Shown here: in pieces, positions 53,127-62,340 of the stretch
Layout of the letters: the number at the start of each line of letters is the position of its first letter
How positions within the stretch are numbered: the stretch's first letter is position 1
Source of the DNA: Mogibacterium diversum_A
Lineage (GTDB): Bacteria; Bacillota; Clostridia; Peptostreptococcales; Anaerovoracaceae
Reading direction: 5' to 3'
DNA length: 64,000 nt
Assembly (NCBI RefSeq): GCF_938028775.1
Contig: NZ_CALIZG010000017.1
Coordinates: 61,007-125,006, forward strand
The notes under the pieces: model-generated
The model's input: only the letters and a program-made list of their open reading frames with translations
What the model was told of the DNA's origin: nothing
The model's database searches: none
Translations under genes and position numbers: made by a program

Positions 53127-54221
53127 ATGAACGGAGACAAACTTTTCAGAATTCTTATGGCCCTATGCCTGGCTATGGGCATTATGGGAATCACCGTCGG
53201 GAAATTTATTTTAGGTGGTATTTTCGTCGGACTTGCAGTGGCAATATGGCTGACGACAGGCGGAAAGCACTACAATGATCGTAACCTATATGACAAAATC
53301 GTTGAGGGCTGTGAAGATATCACTATAGAGCATATCTATGAATGTCTAAGCTCTGTTGACACATGTTTAGGATGTCCGTGGATGGGGAGCAACACTTTTA
53401 CGAGTGGAGATGCTATCATGTTTGGACCAAGTCCATTCAAAGACTATATTACGATTTATAAGGATAAAAAAAATAATATTATCGTTAAAAGTGGCACGGA
53501 ACTCAGTCATATCGTGAGAAATGCGGATAATGAAATCCATTTTAAAGATGTCCTGGACACGAAGAGCATGACGGTTAATCCTAAAACTTATTCGCATTTT
53601 GCTAGCTGGAAGCTGATGAGTGCTGTTTTGGTTGACGATTTAACGGAAATAATAAAAAAAATCAAAGCTGGCGACAATTCAGCTGTTAAGTCACTGGGCA
53701 AATTTAAATTTTTCTATGCAAATAGCACGGACTGTTTGTATAGAGATGGTGATGATAATGAGTATACCTATGTGAGAACGATAAATGAGCCTCTCGATGT
53801 GAGAATCTACGAGATACCTGAAGGTGATGAATCAATTGAAGAAACTGGTGAAATGCTCGCTCAGGTTACAGGATCTGCAAAAGCCGAAAAGAACGGATTT
53901 AAGTTCTATATGTCAGGTGAAGAATATGGAACTCTGTACAGAGACACTGAAAGCGATAGTGATTCATACTTTCTTGAGACGAGCGATGGACGTGTTTATA
54001 TAGAGGGATTTAGAGCTGTGCGAAAGGCAAATCTTAGCTGTAATTACATCATCACGATAGATAGTGTGAGGAAGGCCGTGATTGCAGGAAATGCGAGAAT
54101 TGCTTTCGAAGAAGATGTGCTCACTGAAAATAGCCTAATCTGCAGTCTGGATGACGAATACCTGCTGTTATATATGGCTATTCAGGAGATGATAATGACC
54201 AAAAACAAGTGGCTGAAATAG
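53127..54221 (+). CDS. Conserved hypothetical membrane-anchored protein
   Basis: I do not recognise this family. The 364-residue protein has two N-terminal hydrophobic segments (about 5-22 and 24-42), then a soluble domain with SVDTCLGCPWMGSNTF near 80, which gives a C-x2-C pair, and beta-rich sequence to the end. A second compact region KNGFKFYMSGEEYGTLYRD near 255 is followed by DGRVYIEGFRAVRK. ATG 53127 is chosen because AAGGA lies 6 bases upstream; ATG 53121 touches that site. It starts right after a terminator, so either that hairpin leaks or a promoter is hidden within the terminator region. Confidence 0.6.
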   Translation: MNGDKLFRILMALCLAMGIMGITVGKFILGGIFVGLAVAIWLTTGGKHYNDRNLYDKIVEGCEDITIEHIYECLSSVDTCLGCPWMGSNTFTSGDAIMFGPSPFKDYITIYKDKKNNIIVKSGTELSHIVRNADNEIHFKDVLDTKSMTVNPKTYSHFASWKLMSAVLVDDLTEIIKKIKAGDNSAVKSLGKFKFFYANSTDCLYRDGDDNEYTYVRTINEPLDVRIYEIPEGDESIEETGEMLAQVTGSAKAEKNGFKFYMSGEEYGTLYRDTESDSDSYFLETSDGRVYIEGFRAVRKANLSCNYIITIDSVRKAVIAGNARIAFEEDVLTENSLICSLDDEYLLLYMAIQEMIMTKNKWLK

Positions 54222-54327
54222 TTTAGCCACCCTTTAGTTTGATTTTAATATCGCTAAAATGTATAATTAATTTGTATATTTAAATGGGATATTAATGCAC
54301 TTATTAGAAAGTAGTAAGGGTGATTTG

Positions 54328-55743
54328 ATGAAGAGAATTCTTGTGCCAGTTGATGGTTCACCTAGGAGTTTAATAGCGCTTGAGCAGCTTAAAACCACGT
54401 TTTCGCCGAAGGCTTTCGAGGTTGTGCTCGTTATGGTGCGTGAAAATACAGGATATGCGCTCTCTCTCGGTGAGGAAGCAGAGATTCGAGAGGAGCTCGA
54501 CAAGAAACTCAATTCTATTGCCAGGACAATAGATAAATATAGTGTCATAACGAGATCTGCAGTAGGTCGTGCCGGAGCTAGAGTTATCGAAGCGGCAAAG
54601 GAATTTGGCGCAGAGATGATTGTCATGACAAAATCTACGAAGCCAGGCGCAGGTAGCACTATAGGGCTTACGGCATCATACATCATTAGGCATGCACAGT
54701 GCGATGTGATGATAGTCAAAGAGTCGGAGACAAAAAAGATTCAAGAGTATAGAGGTGCTATTTATAAGAGAGCAAAGGGGACTGTTGCTCTTCGTGGGCA
54801 GCTCAGCCTAAAGCAGAGCGAATGCTTAATTCCTAGTGTAAAGGGTGATGTGATATATCACATCGATGTTAAGAGAGGAAGAGTTAGATTCCTTCATAGG
54901 TCGTTTAATGCTGTTACTAAGGAGTGGGATTTACCACCAACAAACGGTCAACAAGAGGTATATGAGATCGAAGCAGGGGTATCGATTCAGATTCCAGTCA
55001 ATGCTACTGGAGATGGCAAGATGGCCGATAGAATCAGAATATTAAATCGTAGCATGAAGACTGAAGCTGTGTTCGACTATGAGATTACAGCTGATAAGAG
55101 AGCTCTAAACTCACATTCTGCATCTGAATCAAGCGAGATTCAGGACAGAACGGATGTCGATAAGACTGATAATGACAAATCTTCTGATGTAAAAGAAGCT
55201 TTGGTATCCAATGCCGATGCCGTTACTGACGAATCGGTTCTTGAAAAAGTGCCTGGGGCGGAAGTATCAAATGATTCTAGCGTGAACGCGGAGGAAGCTA
55301 CCGAGATTCTTAACTCTGCAGATTCAGTTGAATCTGCAGAAGCTGAACATGTAGAGGTAACTGAACCAGAGGCGAATGAATCGAAAGTAGCTGAACTAGA
55401 TGCTGATGAATCAGAAGCAACTGAATCAGAGGCTGGTGCATCTGAGCAAGCTGAATCAGAAACAACTGAATTAGTGGTTTCAGAAGAAGCGGTCGAGACA
55501 TCTGAATCTGAAGATAGAACAGGTGCAGATAGTGTAGAAACTGAAGAAACCGAAGAAACTGAAGAAAGTTCAGAAACTTTAGACTTGAGTGATCTAGAGA
55601 AAGAGCTTGAATCTACACCTAAAGGTTCAAAGGACACGATTGCAGCTATCGAGAAACTTTGTGCTACAGGTGCCATTGATGCAGTTGAGCTCATCAAGGC
55701 GCTTGATGAACTTGAAGCGAAGTCCGAAGAATCTCAGGAGTAA
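54328..55743 (+). CDS. Universal-stress-protein domain fused to a beta domain and long acidic tail
   Basis: A 471-residue protein. UspA domain: residues 1-132, with KRILVPVDGSPRSLIALEQL at the start and TKSTKPGAGSTIGLTASYI near 107 as nucleotide-loop region. Residues 145-260 are a beta-rich domain (GTVALRGQLSLKQSECLIP). Residues about 265-430 are an acidic, Ser/Glu/Ala low-complexity tail with repeats such as ESEATESEAG, and 430-471 a helical end. Typical UspA proteins have 140 residues, so the extension is unusual. ATG 54328 follows AAGGGTG; the frame extends to 54295. The function of the tail is unknown. Confidence 0.75.
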   Translation: MKRILVPVDGSPRSLIALEQLKTTFSPKAFEVVLVMVRENTGYALSLGEEAEIREELDKKLNSIARTIDKYSVITRSAVGRAGARVIEAAKEFGAEMIVMTKSTKPGAGSTIGLTASYIIRHAQCDVMIVKESETKKIQEYRGAIYKRAKGTVALRGQLSLKQSECLIPSVKGDVIYHIDVKRGRVRFLHRSFNAVTKEWDLPPTNGQQEVYEIEAGVSIQIPVNATGDGKMADRIRILNRSMKTEAVFDYEITADKRALNSHSASESSEIQDRTDVDKTDNDKSSDVKEALVSNADAVTDESVLEKVPGAEVSNDSSVNAEEATEILNSADSVESAEAEHVEVTEPEANESKVAELDADESEATESEAGASEQAESETTELVVSEEAVETSESEDRTGADSVETEETEETEESSETLDLSDLEKELESTPKGSKDTIAAIEKLCATGAIDAVELIKALDELEAKSEESQE

Positions 55744-55879
55744 GTAATAAAGATAAATATATACTTTCAAAATCAGAGTATATTCAGAAGTATGATTATG
55801 AAATGCAAATAACTGTGTCAGGATTGACAGTTTTAAGCGTATTTGATATTCTATAACGAGTAATTAGGAGGATAACGTA

Positions 55880-56029
55880 ATGAGCAGAATTAAGACAATT
55901 TCAACAAGAAATATGGCAAAGTCAACACTTTCTGGTGGATGCGGTGAGTGCCAGACATCTTGCCAGTCCGCAAGCAAGACTTCATGCAGCGTTGCTAATC
56001 AGCATTGCGAGCAGGCTAAGAACAAATAG
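55880..56029 (+). CDS. scfA: SCIFF-type ribosomal peptide precursor with Ser at both crosslink positions
   Basis: A 49-residue peptide starting MSRIKTISTRNMAKS with the core CGECQTSCQ and on to NQHCEQ. It is the SCIFF (six cysteines in forty-five residues) precursor found in nearly all Clostridia and is directly followed by its maturase. This copy has five Cys (21, 24, 28, 36, 43). The usual SACKTSCTV is SASKTSCSV here, so residue 32 is Ser instead of Cys and residue 37 is Ser instead of Thr. From memory, Cys32 and Thr37 are the pair joined by the maturase in Thermoanaerobacter SCIFF. TAGGAGG precedes the ATG. A terminator sits between precursor and maturase, giving more precursor than enzyme. 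Confidence 0.92.
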   Translation: MSRIKTISTRNMAKSTLSGGCGECQTSCQSASKTSCSVANQHCEQAKNK

Positions 56030-56035
56030 TAACTG

Positions 56036-56064
56036 AAAGCGCTGCTTATTGCAGCGCTTTTTTA
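56036..56064 (+). terminator. Terminator/attenuator between SCIFF and maturase
   Basis: AAGCGCTGC pairs with GCAGCGCTT around TTATT, then a T-run. Confidence 0.85.
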
Positions 56065-56134
56065 TTGTTTGAGCTATTTCCCCGATTATTGAAGATTAAC
56101 GAAATGAATTTTATAAGGTATGGTACAAGAGTAA

Positions 56135-57526
56135 ATGATACATCAGTATAAATTAAACGGATATAACATAGTGATGGATGTGAATAGCGGAGCTGTTCAC
56201 TCTGTAGATGAGGTAGCCTACGATATAATCGCCTTGTATGACAAAGGTGTGCCTAGAGAGGAAATCATAGATGAGATAAAAGCTAAGTACGGTTCAGTTG
56301 CAGATAGTGATGTCGATGAGACAATAGCTGATATCGAGGAACTTAAGGCGGAGAAGCTGCTTTTCTCAGATGACCCATTTGAGGAGATTGCGGGCGATTT
56401 AAAAGCTAAACAGTCTGTGCTCAAAGCAATCTGTCTCCACGTCGCACATGGATGTAATATGGACTGCAAATACTGTTTTGCGGGTAAAGGTGAGTACAGT
56501 GGCAAAGCGGGAATCATGTCTCTTGAAGTTGGTAAGCAGGCACTTGACTTCCTGGTCGAAAATTCCGGAAGCCGTAAGAATCTTGAAGTTGATTTCTTTG
56601 GTGGCGAGCCACTTTTGAACTGGGACGTATGCAAAGAACTCGTTGCGTATGGAAGAGAGCTCGAGAAGACGCATAACAAGCACTTTAATTTTACGCTTAC
56701 TACAAATGGTGTACTGATTGATGACGATGTAATCGAATTCGCAGATAGAGAATGTAGCAATGTTGTTCTGAGCATGGACGGACGCCGAAAGACACACGAC
56801 TTCATGCGTACGAGCAAAGATGGCAAAGGTACGTATGACAAGATTATAGAAAAATTTAAGAGCCTGGCTGAGGATAGGGGACAGAAACAGTATTATATGC
56901 GTGGAACGTATACTGCACATAATAAGGATTTTGCTGAAGATGTGCTAGCTATGGCGGATCTTGGATTTAAAGAAACCAGTATAGAGCCTGTTGTCAGCGA
57001 TCCTAGCACCGATTATGCTCTTCATGAGGAAGATCTGGATATCTTGAAGGCGCAGTATGAGAAACTAGCCATTGAGATGCTAGAGAGAGAAAAGAGAGGC
57101 GAGGGGTTTAACTTCTATCATTACACAGTGGATCTTACGGGAGGACCTTGTATTTATAAGCGCGTTAGCGGATGCGGTGTAGGTACGGAATACCTTGCAG
57201 TTACACCGTCTGGAGACCTTTATCCGTGTCATCAGTTCGTGGGAGATGATGATTACAAGGTCGGAAATGTCTATGATGGGATAGAAAAGCAGGAAATAAT
57301 AGACGGTTTTAGATACAATAACAACCTATACACTAGAGATAAGTGCCGTGGTTGTTTTGCCAAGTTATATTGCTCTGGTGGATGTGCAGCGAATAATCTT
57401 CATACTAATGGAGATATCAACAAGGTTTACGACTTTGGGTGTGAGCTTCACAAAAAGAGAATTGAGTGTGCGCTCATGCTAAAGGTAGCCGAAGAAGAGC
57501 TCGGCATCGACAGAATATCAGAATAA
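56135..57526 (+). CDS. scfB: SCIFF radical SAM maturase
   Basis: A 463-residue radical SAM-SPASM enzyme. The N-terminal ~95 residues form the RiPP-recognition (PqqD-like) domain (GYNIVMDVNSGAVHSVDEVA). The radical SAM cluster motif is CNMDCKYCFAG near 107, followed by DFFGGEPLLNWD. The SPASM region has CGVGTEYLAVTPSGDLYPCH near 347 and CRGCFAKLYCSGGC near 407, binding two auxiliary 4Fe-4S clusters. It makes Cys-to-Thr thioether bonds in SCIFF. All cluster ligands look intact although the peptide lacks the standard target pair. The last 9 bases overlap the convergent AEC gene. Confidence 0.93.
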   Translation: MIHQYKLNGYNIVMDVNSGAVHSVDEVAYDIIALYDKGVPREEIIDEIKAKYGSVADSDVDETIADIEELKAEKLLFSDDPFEEIAGDLKAKQSVLKAICLHVAHGCNMDCKYCFAGKGEYSGKAGIMSLEVGKQALDFLVENSGSRKNLEVDFFGGEPLLNWDVCKELVAYGRELEKTHNKHFNFTLTTNGVLIDDDVIEFADRECSNVVLSMDGRRKTHDFMRTSKDGKGTYDKIIEKFKSLAEDRGQKQYYMRGTYTAHNKDFAEDVLAMADLGFKETSIEPVVSDPSTDYALHEEDLDILKAQYEKLAIEMLEREKRGEGFNFYHYTVDLTGGPCIYKRVSGCGVGTEYLAVTPSGDLYPCHQFVGDDDYKVGNVYDGIEKQEIIDGFRYNNNLYTRDKCRGCFAKLYCSGGCAANNLHTNGDINKVYDFGCELHKKRIECALMLKVAEEELGIDRISE

Positions 57527-58477
57527 GTGACCGATAACTATAATCCATACTGGAAGTGTAATCATCGACATCATCGTGGACATGGCAACGGCTTCTGACA
57601 TAAGTTTAGTGTCCTTGTGTTCAGCAGCCGCTAAAGCTACACTGAGAACAGCGCTAGGATATGTAAATGAAAGAGCTATAGTGAGTTTTAAGACGTTAGC
57701 TAGCGGTAAAAACCAAATTGTGACAATCGCCAGTGCTGGCTCTAGCACTAGACATACGAGGCTAGAAACAATTAACTCTTTGTCTGTGATAAGACCTCTG
57801 AGTTTGCAATCGCCGAGTTGGATACCGATTATAATCATGGATAACGGAACAGTTGTTTCTCCGATAGATGATAGGAAATTCATGGCAGGGGCAGGAATCC
57901 TGATACCAGAAAATAGAACAATTACGGAACAGATTGAGACGATTGTCACGACGTTTTTGAACGGCTTGATAATTGTCTCTTTGCTTATAGCTCTAATCTT
58001 ACCAGAGCCATCTTTGCTTTCACCTAGGTTCATCTGAATCATGCAGCCTATAAATAGGTATAAGTTACATGCGATATTCTGGACTACTGAATAATAAAGC
58101 ACAACTTGACCAAATACTGAGCGAGCGATAGGAAAGCCCATAAAACCTGAATTGCAGGTAACCATAGCTACCGATAAGACATTTTGCTGATCGTTGTTTT
58201 TCTTGCTAAATAATCTGGAGATTCTAACCGATATTGCACCAAAAACAATGAACATAAATATTGAGAGAATTATAATAATAATCGTGTTTGAAAGTGTATC
58301 AGGGCATATAGATTGACCGCAGATTGAATAAATCAAAAGGCATGGAGTCGTAATGTTCAAAACTAGTGAAATCAAGTGATTTATTGAGTCTGTTCCTAAT
58401 ATACGAAGCTTATTTGCAGCAAAACCTATAGCTATATATAAAAATATAACAAAAACTTTTGAAGCTATTAATTGCAT
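57518..58477 (-). CDS. AEC-family (auxin efflux carrier-like) permease
   Basis: A 319-residue membrane transporter with about ten helices in two inverted halves (IAIGFAANKLRILGTDSINHL at the start, TTVPLSMIIIGIQLGDCKL in the second half). Family members export organic acids such as malate or malonate. The Asn-Pro crossover is represented by SLVLNITTPCLLI. ATG 58477 is chosen; AGGA lies 11 bases upstream and the longer frame starts at 58534. It ends with TGA inside the 3' end of the convergent maturase gene. Confidence 0.8.
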   Translation of the reverse strand: MQLIASKVFVIFLYIAIGFAANKLRILGTDSINHLISLVLNITTPCLLIYSICGQSICPDTLSNTIIIIILSIFMFIVFGAISVRISRLFSKKNNDQQNVLSVAMVTCNSGFMGFPIARSVFGQVVLYYSVVQNIACNLYLFIGCMIQMNLGESKDGSGKIRAISKETIIKPFKNVVTIVSICSVIVLFSGIRIPAPAMNFLSSIGETTVPLSMIIIGIQLGDCKLRGLITDKELIVSSLVCLVLEPALAIVTIWFLPLANVLKLTIALSFTYPSAVLSVALAAAEHKDTKLMSEAVAMSTMMSMITLPVWIIVIGHLF

Positions 58478-58689
58478 AGCGCTATTGTCCTTTCTTTTAC
58501 AAGTAATATAATACCAAAAATTCGTCATTAACAAAATACGCCGTGTTTTATTTGTGAACCAAGATAAAATACATAAATAAGCAGTTCGTTATGGTATAAT
58601 TACTATGATTTTTGAGAATAAGAGACCGAGGCTTCTTAGGTGAATCGGACTTTTATTTCAAAAAAATGGGTATTGTTAAGGAGATGTAG

Positions 58690-59295
58690 ATGGACAAAGT
58701 GATTTTGGCGACGCAGAACGAAGGGAAAATTCGTGAGATGCGCGACATATTCTCTAAGTTTGGCATGGTTGTTATCTCGCGTGATGAGATGGGCTTGCCA
58801 AAGGATGAAATAGAAGAAACTGGCACAACTTTTGAAGAAAACTCTTACATAAAGGCTTCTGCGATTGCTAAACAGTGCGACGGGATAGTAGTTGCAGATG
58901 ATAGCGGTATAGCCGTTGATTGCATTGGAGGAAAGCCGGGTGTTTATTCAGCGCGATTTGCTGGTGAAGGCTGTACTCCGCATGACAACAATGTAAAACT
59001 ACTTCAATTAATGGACGGTATCCCAACTGAAGAAAGAGGGGCTCGTTTTGTGTCAGTGATTACGCTTATATATCCAGATGGAACTAAGCTTGTAGCTCGT
59101 GGAGAGTGCGAAGGTTCCATTTCTGAGGAGATGCGTGGCGAGAATGGCTTCGGGTACGATCCGATATTTATTCCAAAAGGATATAATCAGACTTTTGGTG
59201 AGCTGCCTGCAGAGCTCAAGAACAGAATTAGCCATAGGGCTAAGTCGCTTCTGAAGCTAGAGGAACTTATCAATGAACAAAGAGACAGAAAATAA
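58690..59295 (+). CDS. rdgB: XTP/dITP diphosphatase
   Basis: A 201-residue HAM1/RdgB enzyme that hydrolyses non-canonical purine nucleotides such as dITP and XTP. It begins ILATQNEGKIREMRDIFSKF and has GTTFEENSYIKA, VADDSGIAVDCIGGKPGVYS near 74 and GFGYDPIFIP near 155, followed by SHRAKSL. All catalytic acidic residues (E, DD) are present. AAGGAGATG precedes the ATG. It overlaps the BrkB gene by 23 bases. Confidence 0.95.
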   Translation: MDKVILATQNEGKIREMRDIFSKFGMVVISRDEMGLPKDEIEETGTTFEENSYIKASAIAKQCDGIVVADDSGIAVDCIGGKPGVYSARFAGEGCTPHDNNVKLLQLMDGIPTEERGARFVSVITLIYPDGTKLVARGECEGSISEEMRGENGFGYDPIFIPKGYNQTFGELPAELKNRISHRAKSLLKLEELINEQRDRK

Positions 59296-60352
59296 TTCAA
59301 ATATTATTGACAAGGAGAAGAAAAAGAAAGTTCGCCTGAATAAAGACAATTTTATTAAAATTGTCTTTCACATATTCAGACAGTTCGACGACCAGTATTA
59401 TGCGGGTTTTGCCGCACAGGTTGCGTATTACTTCTTCATGGCCAGCGTTCCAACACTCATAGTGCTTTCACAGGTACTAGGAGTTTTTGACTTATCATTA
59501 GATATTATAAAGAACTGGCTCAATCATAATGTTGATTCGCAGCTTAGCGGGTTCGTAATGGGGCTATTTTCCGCTTCATCTGTGAGGCTAGGTAACTTCA
59601 TCATGATTTTCTTAGCGCTTTGGTCAGCTTCTGCCTTGGAGTTCTCGCTCTCTAGATTGACGAGTTATACGCTGACTGAAGGTGCTTATAAATTCAACTT
59701 CTTTGCAGAGAGGCTGAAAGCTGTTCCCACAGCCGCAATTACTATTTTTGCAGTAGCATTTACACTTGTCGTATTCGTATATGGAGAAGATATATTTTAC
59801 AAGTTATTTAATGGTGGTATCCTTGCAAGAGCTCTTATTGCACTAAAGCTGCCGATTGTAGCAATATCTTTCTTCGCCATGATTACTTTAAATTATTATA
59901 TATTACCACTTGTAAGAGTACCGATTAGAGCGATACTTCCGGGGGCAGTGTTCTCGTCATTCGGACTTTTGATTGCGACCACGATATATGCGAATTACAT
60001 CAGTTACTCGGTAAATTACGACATTCTGTACGGTGCATTCGCGTCGATTGTCGCTCTGATGCTGTGGTTCTATATAATTTCGTGGATACTGTGCGTCGGG
60101 ATGATGTTCAATAAGGCATGGGATGAAGTCATGCAGCGGAATAGACTGAGTCATGAAAAGATGATTGAGTATATAGAGAAGAAGTCGATGCTACTTGGAG
60201 AGGAAAAATCAAAGAGATACATTATATCGGGTGATGATAATTGCGGCGCTGAACTAGAAACAATTGCAGTTAAGTTAAGCCGTAAATTTGTCAAAGGCTA
60301 CGAAGAAGAGCTTCGTAAAGAAAAGCAGCGAAAGGCGCACCGCAAGCTGTAG
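59273..60352 (+). CDS. YihY/BrkB-family membrane protein
   Basis: A 359-residue protein with six predicted helices (about 40-290) and charged ends. YYAGFAAQVAYYFFMASVPT near 40 is the family start signature, with LWSASALEFSLSRLT near 125 and SIVALMLWFYIISWILCVG near 265. The family was once called RNase BN in error; its real function is unknown. It starts inside rdgB with GAGGAA upstream, so it is translationally coupled. The C-terminal 60 residues are Lys/Arg-rich. Confidence 0.88.
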   Translation: MNKETENNSNIIDKEKKKKVRLNKDNFIKIVFHIFRQFDDQYYAGFAAQVAYYFFMASVPTLIVLSQVLGVFDLSLDIIKNWLNHNVDSQLSGFVMGLFSASSVRLGNFIMIFLALWSASALEFSLSRLTSYTLTEGAYKFNFFAERLKAVPTAAITIFAVAFTLVVFVYGEDIFYKLFNGGILARALIALKLPIVAISFFAMITLNYYILPLVRVPIRAILPGAVFSSFGLLIATTIYANYISYSVNYDILYGAFASIVALMLWFYIISWILCVGMMFNKAWDEVMQRNRLSHEKMIEYIEKKSMLLGEEKSKRYIISGDDNCGAELETIAVKLSRKFVKGYEEELRKEKQRKAHRKL

Positions 60353-60425
60353 CTTGTGTGTACTGGTGATATAATTCTTATAAATTGGTGGGGCTATAGT
60401 CTCAGGTTAACTTGAGGTGAACGAT

Positions 60426-61355
60426 ATGGAAGGATTTAATATTATTGAAACTATCGATAGAAAGAAACTGCTATTTATTCTAAATCCTCGTGCAGGCACT
60501 ATGCAGGCGAGCAAGAATTTAAGTGATATCCTGCAGATATTTTCTGATGCCGGGTGTTTAACCAGTGTGCTGGTGACAACAAAATCAGGTGACGCAAGAG
60601 AATTTGCACATCTATACGCCAATGATTACGATGTGGTTGCTTGTGCAGGTGGAGATGGTACTTATAACGAGATGATCGATGGCATTATATCTTCGGGGGC
60701 TAAGTGCAAGGTCGGATATATTCCTGCTGGTAGCACTAATGACTTTGGGGCTAGCATCGGATTGTCGAAGAATATCATTGGAGCAGCAAAAGCTATTGCA
60801 AATGATGAGTCGATTACGCTTGATGTAGGTTCGTTTAATGGGCGCTACTTCTCATATGTGGCCTCGTTTGGAGCTTTTACAAGCACATCTTATTCAGTGC
60901 CGCAGAACCTTAAGAATATACTTGGGCACACTGCATATGTGCTACAAGGAATCAAGGACATAGTTAATATTAAATCCCAACATGTAAAGGTTATCACAGA
61001 CGAGGGACTTCCGACTGAACGCGTTATTGAAGAGGACCTGGTATTTGGTGCTGTATGCAATGCGACATCTGTAGGCGGAGTGCTTAAGCTCGATTCATTC
61101 AGAGTAGATATGAATGACGGACTGATGGAGGTGCTGCTAATCAAGTCACCTAAAAACCTGTTAGATGTGAATTCGATTGCAAGGTCACTGCTGGCAAATG
61201 ATTTAGACACTAAGGATATTGCATTCTATAGCGCAAAGACTGTCCGGTTTGAGATGAGCTCCGACATTCCGTGGACTCTCGACGGAGAGTATAAGGAGGG
61301 CGAAAGTGATATCAAGATTGAGACAATCTGTGATGCGGTAAATATTTTGGTTTAG
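60426..61355 (+). CDS. Diacylglycerol/lipid kinase family protein
   Basis: A 309-residue protein of the YegS/DgkB/BmrU family. KLLFILNPRAGTMQASKNL near 13 is the N-P-x-(S/A)G phosphate loop, CAGGDGTYNEMIDGI near 75 holds the GGDGT nucleotide motif, and YIPAGSTNDFGAS near 100 the P-x-G-(T/S)-x-N-D-F motif. DDG-like acidic residues and MNDGLMEVLLIKS follow in the C-terminal domain. It phosphorylates diacylglycerol or a related lipid in the membrane. ATG 60426 follows GAGGTGA; the GTG at 60417 lies inside that site. Confidence 0.9.
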   Translation: MEGFNIIETIDRKKLLFILNPRAGTMQASKNLSDILQIFSDAGCLTSVLVTTKSGDAREFAHLYANDYDVVACAGGDGTYNEMIDGIISSGAKCKVGYIPAGSTNDFGASIGLSKNIIGAAKAIANDESITLDVGSFNGRYFSYVASFGAFTSTSYSVPQNLKNILGHTAYVLQGIKDIVNIKSQHVKVITDEGLPTERVIEEDLVFGAVCNATSVGGVLKLDSFRVDMNDGLMEVLLIKSPKNLLDVNSIARSLLANDLDTKDIAFYSAKTVRFEMSSDIPWTLDGEYKEGESDIKIETICDAVNILV

Positions 61356-61369
61356 AGATTGATTTCTGG

Positions 61370-61402
61370 AAGAGGTTCTTAATTTTTGGAACCTCTTTTT
61401 TA
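61370..61402 (+). terminator. Terminator after the lipid kinase gene
   Basis: AAGAGGTTC pairs with GAACCTCTT over a 10-base loop, followed by a T-run. Confidence 0.88.
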
Positions 61403-61420
61403 CGCAATTAGACTTGATAG

Positions 61421-62272
61421 GTGATCGAATACACAGAGACGGTTGTTAGGTGCACTTTAGGTCAAGAAGAAAGGGAAGTAATGGCAGCAGAAGCAGTTGA
61501 TAAAATAAAGAAGGACATAAATGACGAAAAAACTCGTCGTAGTAACCTTACAAGGGCAGATTTAGAAAAATCCTATATTGAGTTGGAAAGTAATAATTTC
61601 GATTCCGGCATGAGGATAAAATTCGCAGCCGACTTAGCAGAAAGTAATGAAATTTCATATCACTATGAACTTATTATCAAAGACTGGGAACAGAATTTAA
61701 ATCTATATCTTGAAAATGGTTTTTATAAACATGACAGAGAAGGGATAGTACTTTTATTTGGGAAACTGGATGAAAATATAGATGAAAAAGTAAAAGTATA
61801 CACAGCTTATCTATTGGCAAAAGCATTATCGCAATTAAAGCATAGAGAATTTTATCTACCGTTTTGTAATAAAGCCTGTGATATTCTTGTTTCGCTTTTA
61901 GATACAAATGATGATAACCTTCGTTGTAAAGTCATCATTGCCATTGGCTTTATAGGAGCATCGAATGAAATTGAACTGCTTGCGCATCAGTTGCTCTGTG
62001 ATGAGGAAGCTCTTTGCCGAGCGTGGTCTGCATCTAGCCTTATGCAGATGATGTTTCATCGTGTTAAAATAGAAGAGTTACAGGAAAGAACTATATTATC
62101 ATTTCTCGAAGGGATTTCTAGTGAAATGGATTTATATACCTTGGGAATTATGATAGAAGCGGCGCAAACCATATTTGGAAAAAGATGGATATCTTCATCC
62201 GCTGTAGAAAGTGAAGAAACTGCAGCAATCGAGAAAGCGAGAAAAACAGCTGTGCGTTTTTTACGGAAGTAA
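61421..62272 (+). CDS. HEAT-repeat protein of unknown function
   Basis: A protein of up to 283 residues made of paired helices: KVYTAYLLAKALSQLKHREF, CKVIIAIGFIGASNEIELLA and CRAWSASSLMQMMFHRVK fit HEAT-type helix pairs. The start is uncertain: GTG 61421 gives EYTETVVRCTLGQEEREV at the N-terminus, which looks coding, whereas ATG 61481 has AAAGGGA upstream. The frame has more AT-rich codons than the genes to its left. It sits between the chromosomal terminator and an insertion-sequence end, so it may be accessory. HEAT repeats bind proteins or DNA; I cannot name a partner. Confidence 0.65.
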   Translation: MIEYTETVVRCTLGQEEREVMAAEAVDKIKKDINDEKTRRSNLTRADLEKSYIELESNNFDSGMRIKFAADLAESNEISYHYELIIKDWEQNLNLYLENGFYKHDREGIVLLFGKLDENIDEKVKVYTAYLLAKALSQLKHREFYLPFCNKACDILVSLLDTNDDNLRCKVIIAIGFIGASNEIELLAHQLLCDEEALCRAWSASSLMQMMFHRVKIEELQERTILSFLEGISSEMDLYTLGIMIEAAQTIFGKRWISSSAVESEETAAIEKARKTAVRFLRK

Positions 62273-62301
62273 TCAAAATTACTAATCTGATTAAGAATTT
62301 A

Positions 62302-62340
62302 AAACTGCTGGCAGATGCGTTACACATCTGCCAGCAGTTT
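62302..62340 (+). terminator. Terminator after the HEAT-repeat gene
   Basis: AAACTGCTGGCAGATG pairs with CATCTGCCAGCAGTTT around CGTTACA. Confidence 0.88.

Noticed and set aside
55140..55697. Minus-strand 185-residue Ser-rich frame opposite the UspA tail
   Set aside because: It is the complement of the Glu/Ser repeat coding sequence, with no ribosome site or domain.
58590..58680. Riboswitch before rdgB
   Set aside because: A weak CCGA/TCGG pairing is visible but no known riboswitch core could be matched.
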